This document shows, piece by piece, positions 16,254-24,616 of a stretch of DNA of 36,914 nt. Numbering within the stretch: the stretch's first letter is position 1; every line of letters starts with the position of its first letter. The DNA comes from Nitrospirae bacterium 13_2_20CM_2_62_8. Its GTDB lineage: Bacteria > Nitrospirota > Nitrospiria > Nitrospirales > Nitrospiraceae. The position numbers and the translations under genes are program-made. The stretch is from NCBI GenBank assembly GCA_001914955.1, contig MNDM01000019.1, forward strand, positions 1 to 36,914, given 5' to 3'. The notes under the pieces are model-generated. The model saw only the letters and a list, made by a program, of their open reading frames with translations, was not told the origin of the DNA and did no database searches.

Positions 16254-16340
16254 CTCTCTTCCGCAGCGGAGCGGGTGGCGCCGACCAAACTCCCCCAAAT
16301 GATGCGCATGGAGGTTTTCGCCATAGCGTGACCCACGAAA

Positions 16341-16433
16341 CGGGGTGGCTGGGCTGACCCCTATTGCGCGCGTCCAGCGAGCACTTTCCGAAGTGCGCGA
16401 TGCGCGAGCACGGGGGTCGGCCCGGTCGCCCCG
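16341..16433 (+). ncRNA. 93-nt rod-like hairpin, candidate structured RNA or palindromic repeat
   Basis: The outer 21 nt (16341-16361) pair without a mismatch with 16413-16433 if G-U is allowed: 17 Watson-Crick pairs and four wobbles. A second stem pairs 16365-16373 with 16402-16410 (one G-A mismatch, one U-G), and a perfect 6-bp hairpin with loop TCCG sits at 16381-16396. All five wobbles are G-U in plus-strand RNA; in minus-strand RNA they become A-C mismatches. This suggests that the functional RNA, if any, is antisense to the arg-lys operon. It lies in the 234-nt gap between argH and the LptM-like gene. No promoter or U-run terminator is evident. Confidence 0.5.
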
Positions 16434-16487
16434 TCCTCCGCATCATGGCGTCTCACCCGCGCCAGCCGAGGCTTCTTCCCTCCTGCT

Positions 16488-17924
16488 TCACGCCAGCATC
16501 TTCTCCAGCACCTTGATCCGCGCCTCCACCTTCTTCCTGGCAGTCCCGCCGATCTGCGCCTTTCGCTCGATCGCTCCCTCCACGGTCAGCACGTCCAGCG
16601 CGTCCTTCTCGAACCGGTCCGAGAACGTCCGCAAGTCAGCCAGCGTCAGTTCACGCAGGTCCCGCTTGCGGTCCAGGCAGGCCCGCACAAGGCGACCGAC
16701 GGTTTCATGCGCCTGTCGAAACGGAATCCCTTTCACGACTAGGTAGTCCGCCAGCTCGGTGGCCAACACGTAGCCGGAGGAGGCGGCCCTCGCCATGGCC
16801 GGGCGCTGAACCGTCAGCCCCTTGATCAACTCCGTATACACGTCCACTGAGGCCGTCACCGTATCCAGCGCGTCGAACAAGGCCTCCTTGTCCTCCTGCA
16901 GGTCTCGATTGTAACTGAGCGGCAACCCCTTCAGGGTGGTCAGCAACGCCAACAGGTGACCGTACACGCGGCCGGTCTTGCCCCGGACCAGTTCCGGAAC
17001 GTCCGGGTTCTTCTTCTGCGGCATCATGCTGCTGCCGGTGCAGAACCCGTCCGGCAACTCCACGAAGTGAAACTCCTGCGAGGACCACAGGACCAGCTCC
17101 TCGCTGAGGCGGGACAGATGCATCATCAGAATCGAGAGCGCCGCCAGCACTTCGGCCGCAAAGTCCCGGTCGGACACGGCGTCCAGACTGTTCTCGGTCA
17201 CGGCCGTGAACCCCAGGAGCCTGGCGACGTAGCTCCGGTCCACCAGGAAGTTGGTGCCGGCCAGCGCGCCGGACCCCAGCGGCATCACATCCAGCCGCGG
17301 GAGCGCGTCCCGCATTCGTCCCTTGTCACGTTCGAGCATCTCCACATAGGCCAGCAGATGGTGCGCGAACAGCACCGGCTGGGCGCGTTGGAGGTGTGTG
17401 TACCCCGGCATGACCACGTCCAGGTGTCTCCGCGCCTGATCCAGGAGCGCCCGCTGGAACCGCTTCACCTTCCCGAGCACGGACCCGAGGGCGTCTCGCA
17501 GATACATGCGGATGTCCAAGGCCACCTGGTCGTTCCGGCTCCGGCCGGTGTGCAGCTTGCCCCCCACCGGTCCGATCAGCTCGATGAGCCGCCGCTCGAT
17601 CGCCATGTGAATGTCTTCGTCCTCCGGGGCGAACGGGAAACGGCCCGCATCGATTTCGGCTCGAACCTCCCCCAGGCCGCGGATGATGGCGGAGGCATCC
17701 CGATGCGGCAGCACATCGGCCAGCTCGAGCGCCTTGCAGTGGGCGATGCTGCCCTGAATGTCGTACCCGTACAGGCGCTGGTCGAAGGAGAGAGAAGACG
17801 TAAAGGACTCCACCGCCCGGTTCGTCTGCTCCCGGAACCTGCCGGACCAGGCTTTGCGCGCGGGTTTGGCCGTACGGGCCTTGGGGGGTACGGATCGGCC
17901 TGTCCGCGGTTTCCGCTTGCTCAT
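16488..17924 (-). CDS. argH: Argininosuccinate lyase
   Basis: 478 residues. After a basic, Lys/Pro-rich head of about 25 residues comes AWSGRFREQTNRAVESFTSSL, then HTGRSRNDQVALD, YTHLQRAQPVLFAHH and the fumarase/aspartase signature GSSMMPQKKNPD. It splits argininosuccinate into arginine and fumarate, the last step of arginine synthesis. The start at 17924 has AGGAAGG upstream; the frame is open to 17975 but the SD and the usual length favour 17924. It lies 31 nt downstream of argG. The basic head is longer than usual for the family. Confidence 0.97.
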   Translation of the reverse strand: MSKRKPRTGRSVPPKARTAKPARKAWSGRFREQTNRAVESFTSSLSFDQRLYGYDIQGSIAHCKALELADVLPHRDASAIIRGLGEVRAEIDAGRFPFAPEDEDIHMAIERRLIELIGPVGGKLHTGRSRNDQVALDIRMYLRDALGSVLGKVKRFQRALLDQARRHLDVVMPGYTHLQRAQPVLFAHHLLAYVEMLERDKGRMRDALPRLDVMPLGSGALAGTNFLVDRSYVARLLGFTAVTENSLDAVSDRDFAAEVLAALSILMMHLSRLSEELVLWSSQEFHFVELPDGFCTGSSMMPQKKNPDVPELVRGKTGRVYGHLLALLTTLKGLPLSYNRDLQEDKEALFDALDTVTASVDVYTELIKGLTVQRPAMARAASSGYVLATELADYLVVKGIPFRQAHETVGRLVRACLDRKRDLRELTLADLRTFSDRFEKDALDVLTVEGAIERKAQIGGTARKKVEARIKVLEKMLA

Positions 17925-17955
17925 GACGCCGCCTTCCTCGTGATGGTCTCCGCGA

Positions 17956-19185
17956 TCATCTCGTGCCCGGCTCACGCTTGGTCTTGGGCCGCTGGGCGCG
18001 AATGGCCAGCCGCAGCGCGTTCAAACGAATGAACCCTTCCGCGTCCTTCTGGCGGTACGCCTCATCCTCCTCGAAGGTGGCCAGGTCCAGGCGGTAGAGC
18101 GACCGGTCCGATCGCCGGCCGACCACCGCGCAACTTCCCTTATAGAGCTTCACGCGGACGGCGCCGCTGACGTCCTGCTGAGCCTCGTCGAACGCTTTCT
18201 GCAGCATCTCTCGCTCCGGCGCGTACCAATACCCGTAATAGATCATCTCGGCGTAGCGCGGGATCAGGCTGTCACGGAGATGCTGGACCTCGCGATCCAT
18301 CGTGATGGACTCCAAGCCCCGGTGCGCGGCATGCAGGATCGTCCCCCCCGGTGTCTCATAGACCCCCCGCGACTTCATGCCCACGTAGCGGTTCTCGACC
18401 AGATCCAGCCGGCCGACGCCGTGTTCCCCGCCCAGGCCATTCAGGTGGGCCAACAAGGTGGCCGGGCTCATCCGCTTGCCGTCCACCGCCACGGGGTCGC
18501 CTCGCTCGTAGTCGATTTCGACCAGGCGTGGCTTATTGGGGGCCTTCTCGGGCGAGACCGTCATCCGAAAGATTTCGTCCGGAGGTTCCTCCCAGGGGTC
18601 TTCCAAGATGCCACCTTCGTAGCTCACGTGGAACAGGTTCAGGTCTATGCTGTACGGCTTGGCCTTCGTGGCCGACACCGGGATACCGTGCGTCGAGGCG
18701 TATTCGATGAGCTCCCGACGCGAGCGGAACGTCCACTCCCGCCAAGGCGCGATGACCCTGACCCTCGGCTCACACGCCAGGTAGGTCACCTCGAAGCGGA
18801 CCTGGTCGTTGCCCTTCCCTGTCGCCCCATGCGAGACCGCATCCGCTCCCTCCTTCAGCGCGATCTCCATCTGGCGGCGTGCGATCAGCGGCCGGGCGAT
18901 GGCGGTCCCCAGGAGGTAACTGCCCTCGTACGCCGCATTGCCGCGGAGCATCGGAAAGATGTGGTCCTTGACGAAGGCTTCCCGCAGGTCCTCGACGTAC
19001 ACCTTCGACGCTCCGACCGCCAGGGCCTTCGCCTTGATCGCCTTCAGATCCTCCCCCTGACCCAAATCGGCGCAGAAGGCGACGACCTTGCAGCCGTACG
19101 TTTCCTGCAGCCACTTCAGGATGACCGATGTGTCCAGGCCTCCCGAGTAGGCCAGCACCACTTTTTTGATCGGGTTGCGGTTCAT
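17956..19185 (-). CDS. argG: Argininosuccinate synthase
   Basis: 409 residues. [20 protein letters not shown] is the N-type ATP pyrophosphatase P-loop; [27 protein letters not shown] and [16 protein letters not shown] are family motifs. It joins citrulline and aspartate using ATP. The frame is open far upstream (to 19794) through argF in another frame, but the ATG at 19185 overlaps the argF stop (ATGA) and gives the normal length. The product feeds ArgH, encoded next. Confidence 0.97.
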   Translation of the reverse strand: MNRNPIKKVVLAYSGGLDTSVILKWLQETYGCKVVAFCADLGQGEDLKAIKAKALAVGASKVYVEDLREAFVKDHIFPMLRGNAAYEGSYLLGTAIARPLIARRQMEIALKEGADAVSHGATGKGNDQVRFEVTYLACEPRVRVIAPWREWTFRSRRELIEYASTHGIPVSATKAKPYSIDLNLFHVSYEGGILEDPWEEPPDEIFRMTVSPEKAPNKPRLVEIDYERGDPVAVDGKRMSPATLLAHLNGLGGEHGVGRLDLVENRYVGMKSRGVYETPGGTILHAAHRGLESITMDREVQHLRDSLIPRYAEMIYYGYWYAPEREMLQKAFDEAQQDVSGAVRVKLYKGSCAVVGRRSDRSLYRLDLATFEEDEAYRQKDAEGFIRLNALRLAIRAQRPKTKREPGTR

Positions 19186-20183
19186 GTGCCCCCGATCTTC
19201 CGTTTCCCGCGTCCAAGCCACTCGACCAGGATCGCCTTCTGCATGTGTAGGCGGTTCTCGGCCTGGTCCAGCACTACGGATTGCGGGCCGTCCAGGACGC
19301 CGGCGGTGATCTCCTGCCCCCGGTGCGCCGGCAGGCAGTGCATGACGATCGCGTCCGGGCGGGCGCATTTCAGCAGGCGCTCGTTGAGTTGGTACGGGGC
19401 CAGGGCCTTCAGGCGGCGTGATTGCTCCCGCTCCCGCCCCATGCTGACCCAGACATCGGTGTACACCACGTCGGCCTCCTTGACCGCCACCTGGGGATTC
19501 TCGCCGATCTCGATCGACCCGCCGGTATGCTCCGCCTCCACACGCGCCAGATCCACGATCCGTTGGTCCGGCTCGTAGCCGCTCGGGCATCCGAGGCTGA
19601 TGGCCATGCCCATTTTGGCCGCTCCTTCGATCAGCGAGTTGGCCACGTTGTTGCCGTCTCCGACGTAGGCCAGCTTTACGCCGTTCAGGGCGCCCTTCTT
19701 CTCCCGGATGGTGAGCAGATCGGAGAGCGCCTGGCACGGATGGCACACATCCGTCAGTCCGTTGATGACTGGAATCGTCGCCTGTCGCGCCCACTCTTCG
19801 ACCGTGGCGTGGTCATAGGTTCTGAGCACGAGCCCGTCCAGATAGCGCGAGAGCACGCGGGCCGTGTCCGCGATGCTTTCGCCGCGACAGAGTTGAATGT
19901 CGGTGGCCGACAGGAACAACGACTTCCCGCCGAGTTGAGTGATGCCGGCCTCGAAGGAGACCCGGGTCCGCGTGGACGGCTTCTCGAACAGCAGGCCCAG
20001 CGTCGCGCCGGTCAGGTACTGATGGGGCCGGCCACGCTGCCGCATCGTTTTCAGCTCGCGCGCCAACCGCAAGAGCCGCACGATCCGGCTCGCCGGGATC
20101 GCCCCGATCGTCAACAGATCTTTCCCGCTTCCACCTCCGAGCGGAGGCGGCTGACGCGTTGCTCGGAGAGCCCGTCCGGTCAT
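19182..20183 (-). CDS. argF: Ornithine carbamoyltransferase
   Basis: 333 residues. Carbamoyl-phosphate site [15 protein letters not shown], second-site motifs [18 protein letters not shown] and [19 protein letters not shown], and the ornithine-site [11 protein letters not shown]. It makes citrulline from ornithine and carbamoyl phosphate. The start has GGAGG seven bases upstream and gives a head of about 20 extra residues ([20 protein letters not shown]) before the usual first helix. It lies 17 nt after argD and overlaps argG by 4 nt, so argD-argF-argG are one unit. Confidence 0.97.
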   Translation of the reverse strand: MTGRALRATRQPPPLGGGSGKDLLTIGAIPASRIVRLLRLARELKTMRQRGRPHQYLTGATLGLLFEKPSTRTRVSFEAGITQLGGKSLFLSATDIQLCRGESIADTARVLSRYLDGLVLRTYDHATVEEWARQATIPVINGLTDVCHPCQALSDLLTIREKKGALNGVKLAYVGDGNNVANSLIEGAAKMGMAISLGCPSGYEPDQRIVDLARVEAEHTGGSIEIGENPQVAVKEADVVYTDVWVSMGREREQSRRLKALAPYQLNERLLKCARPDAIVMHCLPAHRGQEITAGVLDGPQSVVLDQAENRLHMQKAILVEWLGRGKRKIGGT

Positions 20184-20200
20184 GGAGCCTCCATGCTCTG

Positions 20201-21394
20201 CTAGACTCGCTTGCTCAGAACCTGCGACAGGGTGTCCAGAAGCCGGTCGATCTCGCGCTGGGTGATGATCAGGGGTGGGACGAACCGCAACACCCGCTCC
20301 ATCGTGCAGTTGATCAAAAGGCCGCGGGCAAGACAGTCCGTCACCACCGGCCTCCCGTCGATCGCGAGCTCCATGCCCAGCAACAGGCCTAACCCTCGAA
20401 CGTCCTTGATGATAGGTAGGCGGTCCTTGCAGTCCAGCAGGCCCTTGACCAGATAGTCCCCCATGCGGCGACTCTGCTCGAGTATCCGGCCCTCTAACAG
20501 CACGCGCAGCACCGCCAGGGCCGCGGCACAGGCCAGCGGATTGCCGCCGAAGGTGGAGGCATGCGTGCTCGGCGTGAACACGGCCGCCGCCTCATCCGTC
20601 GCCAGGCAGGCGCCGATCGGGACGCCTCCGCCGAGCCCCTTGGCCAGCGTCATGACGTCCGGTTGGACGCCCAACTGCTCATAGGCGAACAACGTGCCGG
20701 TGCGGCCCATGCCGGTCTGGATTTCATCAAACATCAGCAGCACATCCCGAGCCTGGCATAACTCGCGCAGCCCCTTGAGGTAGGCGCGATCAGCGACGTG
20801 GACCCCTCCCTCGCCCTGGACCGGTTCCAGCATCACCGCAGCGGTGTGGCTGGTCAGGGCCTTCTCGACTGCGGGCAGGTCGTTGAAGGGGACGTAGGTG
20901 AAACCGGCGAGCAGCGGCTCGAACCCTTTCTGCACCTTCTCCTGACCGGTGGCGGTGAGAGTCGCCATCGTCCGGCCGTGAAAGGACTGCAGCATCGTGA
21001 TGATCTCGTACCGGTCAGGGCCGTACTTCTCATGCGCGTACCGCCGGGCCAGCTTGATCGCCGCCTCGTTCGCCTCCGCTCCGCTGTTACAAAAGAAGAC
21101 TTTCTTGGCGAATGAGTGGTCCACCAGGGCTTGGGCCAACCTGACCTGGGGCTCGGTGTAATAGAGGTTTGACGCGTGCAGGAGGTGCTGCGCCTGTTTC
21201 TGGATGGCGGCGACCAAATCCGGATGCGAGTACCCGAGCGTGTTGACCGCAATCCCGGCCACAAAATCCAGATATTCCCGGCCTTCCAGATCATAGACGC
21301 GGCTGCCCCGACCGCGCACGATCGAGATCGGCGCGCGAGCGTAGGTGTTCATCAGAAACCGTTCCGCGTCTTGTCGCAATTCATCGGTTGGCAT
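20201..21394 (-). CDS. argD: Acetylornithine aminotransferase
   Basis: 397 residues. Class III aminotransferase with VRGRGSRVYDLEGREYLDF, CNSGAEANEAAIKLAR, FDEIQTGMGRTG and the PLP Lys in MTLAKGLGGGVPIGA. It converts N-acetylglutamate semialdehyde to N-acetylornithine. In many bacteria the same enzyme also serves as succinyl-diaminopimelate aminotransferase, which would link it to the dap genes further down; that dual role is an inference here. It is the first gene of the operon, with GGAGGG before the ATG. Confidence 0.96.
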   Translation of the reverse strand: MPTDELRQDAERFLMNTYARAPISIVRGRGSRVYDLEGREYLDFVAGIAVNTLGYSHPDLVAAIQKQAQHLLHASNLYYTEPQVRLAQALVDHSFAKKVFFCNSGAEANEAAIKLARRYAHEKYGPDRYEIITMLQSFHGRTMATLTATGQEKVQKGFEPLLAGFTYVPFNDLPAVEKALTSHTAAVMLEPVQGEGGVHVADRAYLKGLRELCQARDVLLMFDEIQTGMGRTGTLFAYEQLGVQPDVMTLAKGLGGGVPIGACLATDEAAAVFTPSTHASTFGGNPLACAAALAVLRVLLEGRILEQSRRMGDYLVKGLLDCKDRLPIIKDVRGLGLLLGMELAIDGRPVVTDCLARGLLINCTMERVLRFVPPLIITQREIDRLLDTLSQVLSKRV

Positions 21395-21410
21395 GCTGTG
21401 CGCCCTCCGC

Positions 21411-21451
21411 GTTAATCTCGTGAAATTAACACATGGCTGACGTCAAAGCAA
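21411..21451 (-). promoter_or_regulatory. Candidate argD operon promoter with overlapping palindrome
   Basis: On the minus strand TTGCTT (21446-21451), 16 nt, TTAATT (21424-21429). A palindrome GTTAAT-N8-ATTAAC covers 21411-21430, that is, the -10 and the expected transcript start. An operator in this place would block polymerase. It does not match the standard ARG box closely, so the regulator is unknown. Confidence 0.45.
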
Positions 21452-21517
21452 CACGAAACTCCCGGAGGGGCCTCTTGTATCCTCTTATCAGCATTGGGGA
21501 ATTTCGTCTTCGCGCAC

Positions 21518-21546
21518 TTGAGCCACTGGACCAGGAGTGCTATAAG
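21518..21546 (+). promoter_or_regulatory. Promoter of the DUF2628 gene, possibly giving a leaderless message
   Basis: TTGAGC, 17 nt, TATAAG. The -10 ends only 8 nt before the ATG at 21555, and there is no SD in those 8 nt. A transcript starting 6-7 nt after the -10 would begin at or just before the start codon. Confidence 0.65.
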
Positions 21547-21554
21547 AGCACGCG

Positions 21555-22415
21555 ATGAAAGCCTGCGGAACATGCGAACAGCCAAACTCCGATGATGCCC
21601 GATTCTGTCACCAGTGCGGCTCACCCTTTTCGGCGCCATTGCAGGAGGAAGCCGCCCCGCTCCCGCTGGAGGAGGCTCAACTCTGGCGCGCGTTTATCGG
21701 CCCCAACGCCGATCGTTATCTGGAGCAGTTCCGCAAGTTCACGACCGGCGAGACGCCGGGCTTTGCCTTCACGTGGCACTGGCCGGCCTTCCTGGTCGAC
21801 CCGTTCCTCTGGTTTCTCTACCGCAAGATGTATCTGTACGCCTTGGTGTACGCGGTGGGGCCCGTGGTCTCGGCCTATCTGACCGGGGATTATGCGGTGG
21901 GGATTGTCTGGCGCCTCATTGCGGGGGCGAGCGCCAATTACATTTACTACTGGCATGTGAAGGAGCACCTGGCTGAGATCCGCACGAAGGGGACCTTCGA
22001 CAGCGCCGCACGAGAGCGACTGCTCCTGGACCTCGGCGGGGTCCAGCCCTATGTCATCTGGCTGGGTGTGGCACTGTACGCATTGATGCTCGCGCTGCTG
22101 ATCGAGGTCATTCGTGAGGGTCCGCCGGAAGGGAAAAAGAGCCAGGGCGGCGGTTCAGCGGGTGGGGTGCTGGGGACGCGACATCTGCCAGGTAAACCAG
22201 GACCGAAACCATTCGAAGTCATGCTGGTACGCCGCGCCGCTCGGCTCGGCGGCGGTGCTTTTTTGCTCGAGCTGAGTGTAGGTGCGCGGCCAGTTCTTTT
22301 GCCACCAGGCTTTGAGCTCATCAGGGGCGTAGGGCGGCCCGTTAGGCTGATAGATGCCGGCGGCCGAAATCACGTCGGCGATGAGCGGCCAATACCGGTC
22401 TTTCCCCAAGCCTAA
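21555..22415 (+). CDS. Zinc-ribbon DUF2628 membrane protein
   Basis: 286 residues as read. The N terminus is a zinc ribbon (CGTCEQPN then FCHQCGSPF). A DUF2628-like region follows: FTWHWPAFLVDPFLWFLYRKMY, and three hydrophobic helices (ALVYAVGPVVSAYL, VGIVWRLIAGASANYIYYW, IWLGVALYALMLALLIEVI). Up to about residue 190 it reads as a normal family member. Residues 201-286 are translated from the antisense of the convergent gene at 22155-23012 and look unlike a membrane protein tail (GARPVLLPPGFELIRGVGRP). The original stop may have been lost, so that the frame runs on. DUF2628 proteins are of unknown function. The gene is probably leaderless. Confidence 0.8.
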   Translation: MKACGTCEQPNSDDARFCHQCGSPFSAPLQEEAAPLPLEEAQLWRAFIGPNADRYLEQFRKFTTGETPGFAFTWHWPAFLVDPFLWFLYRKMYLYALVYAVGPVVSAYLTGDYAVGIVWRLIAGASANYIYYWHVKEHLAEIRTKGTFDSAARERLLLDLGGVQPYVIWLGVALYALMLALLIEVIREGPPEGKKSQGGGSAGGVLGTRHLPGKPGPKPFEVMLVRRAARLGGGAFLLELSVGARPVLLPPGFELIRGVGRPVRLIDAGGRNHVGDERPIPVFPQA

Positions 22416-23012
22416 CGCCTTGAAATGCTCCCGCAACAAGAAAACCACCCAGAGCTCGGCGCTGTGCTTCTTGTTATGCTTGAAGGGCTGGGTCTGTTTG
22501 AGGGGGATCGGGTCAAAGTTTTTGATGACTGACGTAAAGTCGGGACCGCCGTAGCTGCCGGCCACTTCGGCAATACCCTCCAGCATGCGGGCCAGTTCCA
22601 CCTCCACCACCGGCCGGGTCTGGGAAGACTCCGATGAAGGGTCGGTGGCAGCCGGGTTCGTGGCCGTCAGCAGCTCAATCAGCGGCTTGAGCTCGCGTAA
22701 GCGGACAACCGCGCTCTTCAGAATCTGCTCGGATTCCAGCCAATAATCCTGGTCGTTCTTTGACGTCCGCTCGCGGCCAAGAGGAGGCAGCACCGAGGGG
22801 ATCCAGTAGCGCAGCAGCACAAACAGGATGTAATGGACATCGCCGCCAACGCGCTCGAGGCGTTCCAGTACACCATCTTGACCCAGCGCGTTCTTGAAAA
22901 AGAGCTGGCCGCGTTCCACCACGCCGAGCCGCCGAGCCATACTGACCCACCACTGTTCGATCTCGTGCCACGCGGGCTTCTGTGACGGATGTCGGGACTC
23001 TGGAATGGGCAT
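22155..23012 (-). CDS. Hypothetical soluble protein, Trp-rich, no known family
   Basis: 285 residues from the first ATG (23012); the frame is open a little further to a TTG at 23066. No signal or membrane helix. It begins PIPESRHPSQKPAWHEIEQW, has a helical middle (ILKSAVVRLRELKPLIELLT), and ends in a Trp/Tyr-rich part (DELKAWWQKNWPRTYTQLEQ, FEWFRSWFTWQM). I do not recognise the family. No good SD is present before either start. Its last 261 nt overlap the end of the convergent DUF2628 gene. It reads like real coding sequence with mixed composition along its full length. Confidence 0.6.
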   Translation of the reverse strand: MPIPESRHPSQKPAWHEIEQWWVSMARRLGVVERGQLFFKNALGQDGVLERLERVGGDVHYILFVLLRYWIPSVLPPLGRERTSKNDQDYWLESEQILKSAVVRLRELKPLIELLTATNPAATDPSSESSQTRPVVEVELARMLEGIAEVAGSYGGPDFTSVIKNFDPIPLKQTQPFKHNKKHSAELWVVFLLREHFKALGLGKDRYWPLIADVISAAGIYQPNGPPYAPDELKAWWQKNWPRTYTQLEQKSTAAEPSGAAYQHDFEWFRSWFTWQMSRPQHPTR

Positions 23013-23056
23013 GCCACACTCGAAATCTGGTTGGACAAGAACGCTTTGGTGCTGTT

Positions 23057-23160
23057 CAGATTGCAACGGGTGATGACGCGCGCAGTCTGAGGCCGCCTGC
23101 CCTCCTGCCCCCTACGAATTGCAATGGGTCTATGCAAGAGATGATGACGCGAGCAATCAG
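23057..23160. repeat. Imperfect direct repeat upstream of the hypothetical gene
   Basis: Two copies of a unit starting ATTGCAAYGGGT and ending TGATGACGCG-GCA-TC-GAG, at about 23058-23090 and 23116-23160. The second copy has an insert of about 11 nt after the first part. They sit just upstream of the minus-strand gene at 22155-23012. No role is clear. Confidence 0.4.
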
Positions 23161-23200
23161 AGCTAGCTCCGCGACCCCACTGGGTGAGGGTTTCGGGAGG

Positions 23201-23220
23201 GGAAGGGAAGGGAAGGGAAG
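23201..23220. repeat. Short tandem repeat (GGAAG)4
   Basis: Four exact copies of GGAAG within a purine-only run (about 23194-23222). It lies 11 nt upstream of the gpmA -35 box, where slippage could alter promoter spacing or upstream contacts. Confidence 0.7.
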
Positions 23221-23231
23221 GAGCTTCCGCC

Positions 23232-23260
23232 TTGCGTGGGAGAGATGGTTTGCGTATCCT
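23232..23260 (+). promoter_or_regulatory. Candidate gpmA promoter
   Basis: TTGCGT, 17 nt, TATCCT, with the expected start near 23267 and a leader of about 22 nt carrying GGAGAGG before the ATG at 23289. Confidence 0.5.
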
Positions 23261-23288
23261 GTCGCTCACGGAAGGAGAGGCAGGGGAC

Positions 23289-23894
23289 ATGGCTCAGATG
23301 GTGCTGCTCCGTCACGGGGAGTCGCAGTGGAATTTGGAGAATCGCTTCACCGGGTGGGTGGACGTGCCCCTCTCACGGAAAGGGGAGCAGGAAGCCCGGG
23401 TGGCCGGCCAGAAGCTGATCGGGTTCCGATTCGATCGCGCGTACACCTCCGTGCTCAAGCGGGCGATCGACACCCTGAACATCGTCTTGACGGTGATCGG
23501 TCAGACCGACATCCCGATCGAGAAGGACCAGGCGCTCAACGAGCGGCTGTACGGCGACCTCCAGGGGATGAACAAGGCCGAAACCATCAGCAAGTACGGC
23601 GAGCGCCAGGTGAAAATCTGGCGGCGCAGCTACGATGTGCGCCCTCCGGGCGGGGAAAGCTTGAAGGACACCGCGGACCGGGTGCTGCCGTATTACGAGC
23701 GCCGGATCAAACCGGAACTCCTCGCCGGCCGGACCCTCATCGTCGCTGCCCATGGGAACAGCCTACGGGCGCTGGTGATGCACCTGGATCGGCTCTCGCC
23801 CGACGAGGTCCTCGAACTCAACATCCCAACCGGCGCGCCCCTCCTGTATGAGTTCGACGCGGCCGGAGCCGTCCTAGCTCATCGCTACCTCTGA
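23289..23894 (+). CDS. gpmA: 2,3-bisphosphoglycerate-dependent phosphoglycerate mutase
   Basis: 201 residues. The phosphohistidine motif [19 protein letters not shown], the catalytic Glu in [16 protein letters not shown], and the second His in [15 protein letters not shown]. It interconverts 3- and 2-phosphoglycerate in glycolysis and gluconeogenesis. It is about 50 residues shorter than E. coli GpmA, matching the compact bacterial form that lacks an internal segment. The start at 23289 has GGAGAGG upstream; the frame is open further upstream, but the RHGE motif must lie near the N terminus. The gene stands alone. Confidence 0.95.
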   Translation: MAQMVLLRHGESQWNLENRFTGWVDVPLSRKGEQEARVAGQKLIGFRFDRAYTSVLKRAIDTLNIVLTVIGQTDIPIEKDQALNERLYGDLQGMNKAETISKYGERQVKIWRRSYDVRPPGGESLKDTADRVLPYYERRIKPELLAGRTLIVAAHGNSLRALVMHLDRLSPDEVLELNIPTGAPLLYEFDAAGAVLAHRYL

Positions 23895-23915
23895 TCGTTC
23901 ATTCCGCAGCGACGC

Positions 23916-24539
23916 TCACTCGTCGGTCAGATTGAGTTCCGCCACCAGTTCGCCGATCGGATCCACCGGGACGAGGTCAAGGAGCAAAGCGAGGATCTTC
24001 TGGCGGTCCTCAGACGGCACGGCCCCACCAGACTCCAGGATGGAAGCGGCCTCGGCGGAGACCATCACAGGAGTGCCCCTCTCCTGCACGACCCCGTCGT
24101 AGCTGGACCGGCGTGATTCCATTTCCTCCAAATACTCTTGCACATCCTGCCCCTCTTGCCCGAGCTCGGACTGCCAGGACTTGACGAGGCGCTGCCGGAG
24201 TTCGCCGAAGACCCGCTCCTGGCTCGACTTCGGCAGCGCAACCTGCAACGCAGAGTGCACCCAGAACAGGCTGAGTGACAGCACCTCGCGTGTAATTTGC
24301 CGGGCCTGGTCGGGCGTGGTGTCAATCCCGTACTCCTCGAGCGTCGCGCGTGGCACGGCATGCGGGATCATCGCATAGAGCGCTTCGGCGGCCTGGGATG
24401 GAGTCATCGGGGACGGTGACATACAGCAAATGACCAGGACAAGAACCGAGTGCACCACACACCGCAGAGCATAACGGAGAACGGGGGACCGGGCAACTGG
24501 GGCAGCGGATCGAGCGGGATGGCACAGCTTGTGGCGCAT
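23916..24539 (-). CDS. Hypothetical protein with N-terminal signal or anchor
   Basis: 207 residues from the ATG at 24539, which follows AGGGTG. The N terminus is basic, followed by a hydrophobic stretch with two Cys (SVLVLVICCMSP), so it may be a lipoprotein. The rest is helical and acidic: AAEALYAMIPHAVPRATLEEYGIDTTPDQARQITREV, then SLFWVHSALQVALPKSSQ, and a tail ending GELVAELNLTDE. I do not recognise the family. It is divergent from the beta-barrel gene at 24617; the promoter of that gene overlaps its start. Confidence 0.6.
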   Translation of the reverse strand: MRHKLCHPARSAAPVARSPVLRYALRCVVHSVLVLVICCMSPSPMTPSQAAEALYAMIPHAVPRATLEEYGIDTTPDQARQITREVLSLSLFWVHSALQVALPKSSQERVFGELRQRLVKSWQSELGQEGQDVQEYLEEMESRRSSYDGVVQERGTPVMVSAEAASILESGGAVPSEDRQKILALLLDLVPVDPIGELVAELNLTDE

Positions 24540-24557
24540 CACACCCTGTGGTACAGT
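24529..24557 (+). promoter_or_regulatory. Promoter of the beta-barrel gene
   Basis: TTGTGG, 17 nt, TACAGT. It overlaps the start codon of the divergent gene that ends at 23916. The leader to the ATG at 24617 is about 53 nt and ends in GGGAGGC. Confidence 0.5.
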
Positions 24558-24616
24558 CCCGCGACGATCTCTCTCAACCAGAGCGCCACATCGAGAAGGA
24601 TGGGAGGCAGACACCA

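Noticed and set aside
18280-19578. Plus-strand frame opposite argG and argF
   Set aside because: Both genes on the other strand are certain, and the product has no family features.
19186-19794. N-terminal extension of the argG frame
   Set aside because: It reads out of frame through argF; the ATG at 19185 overlaps the argF stop and gives the normal protein length.
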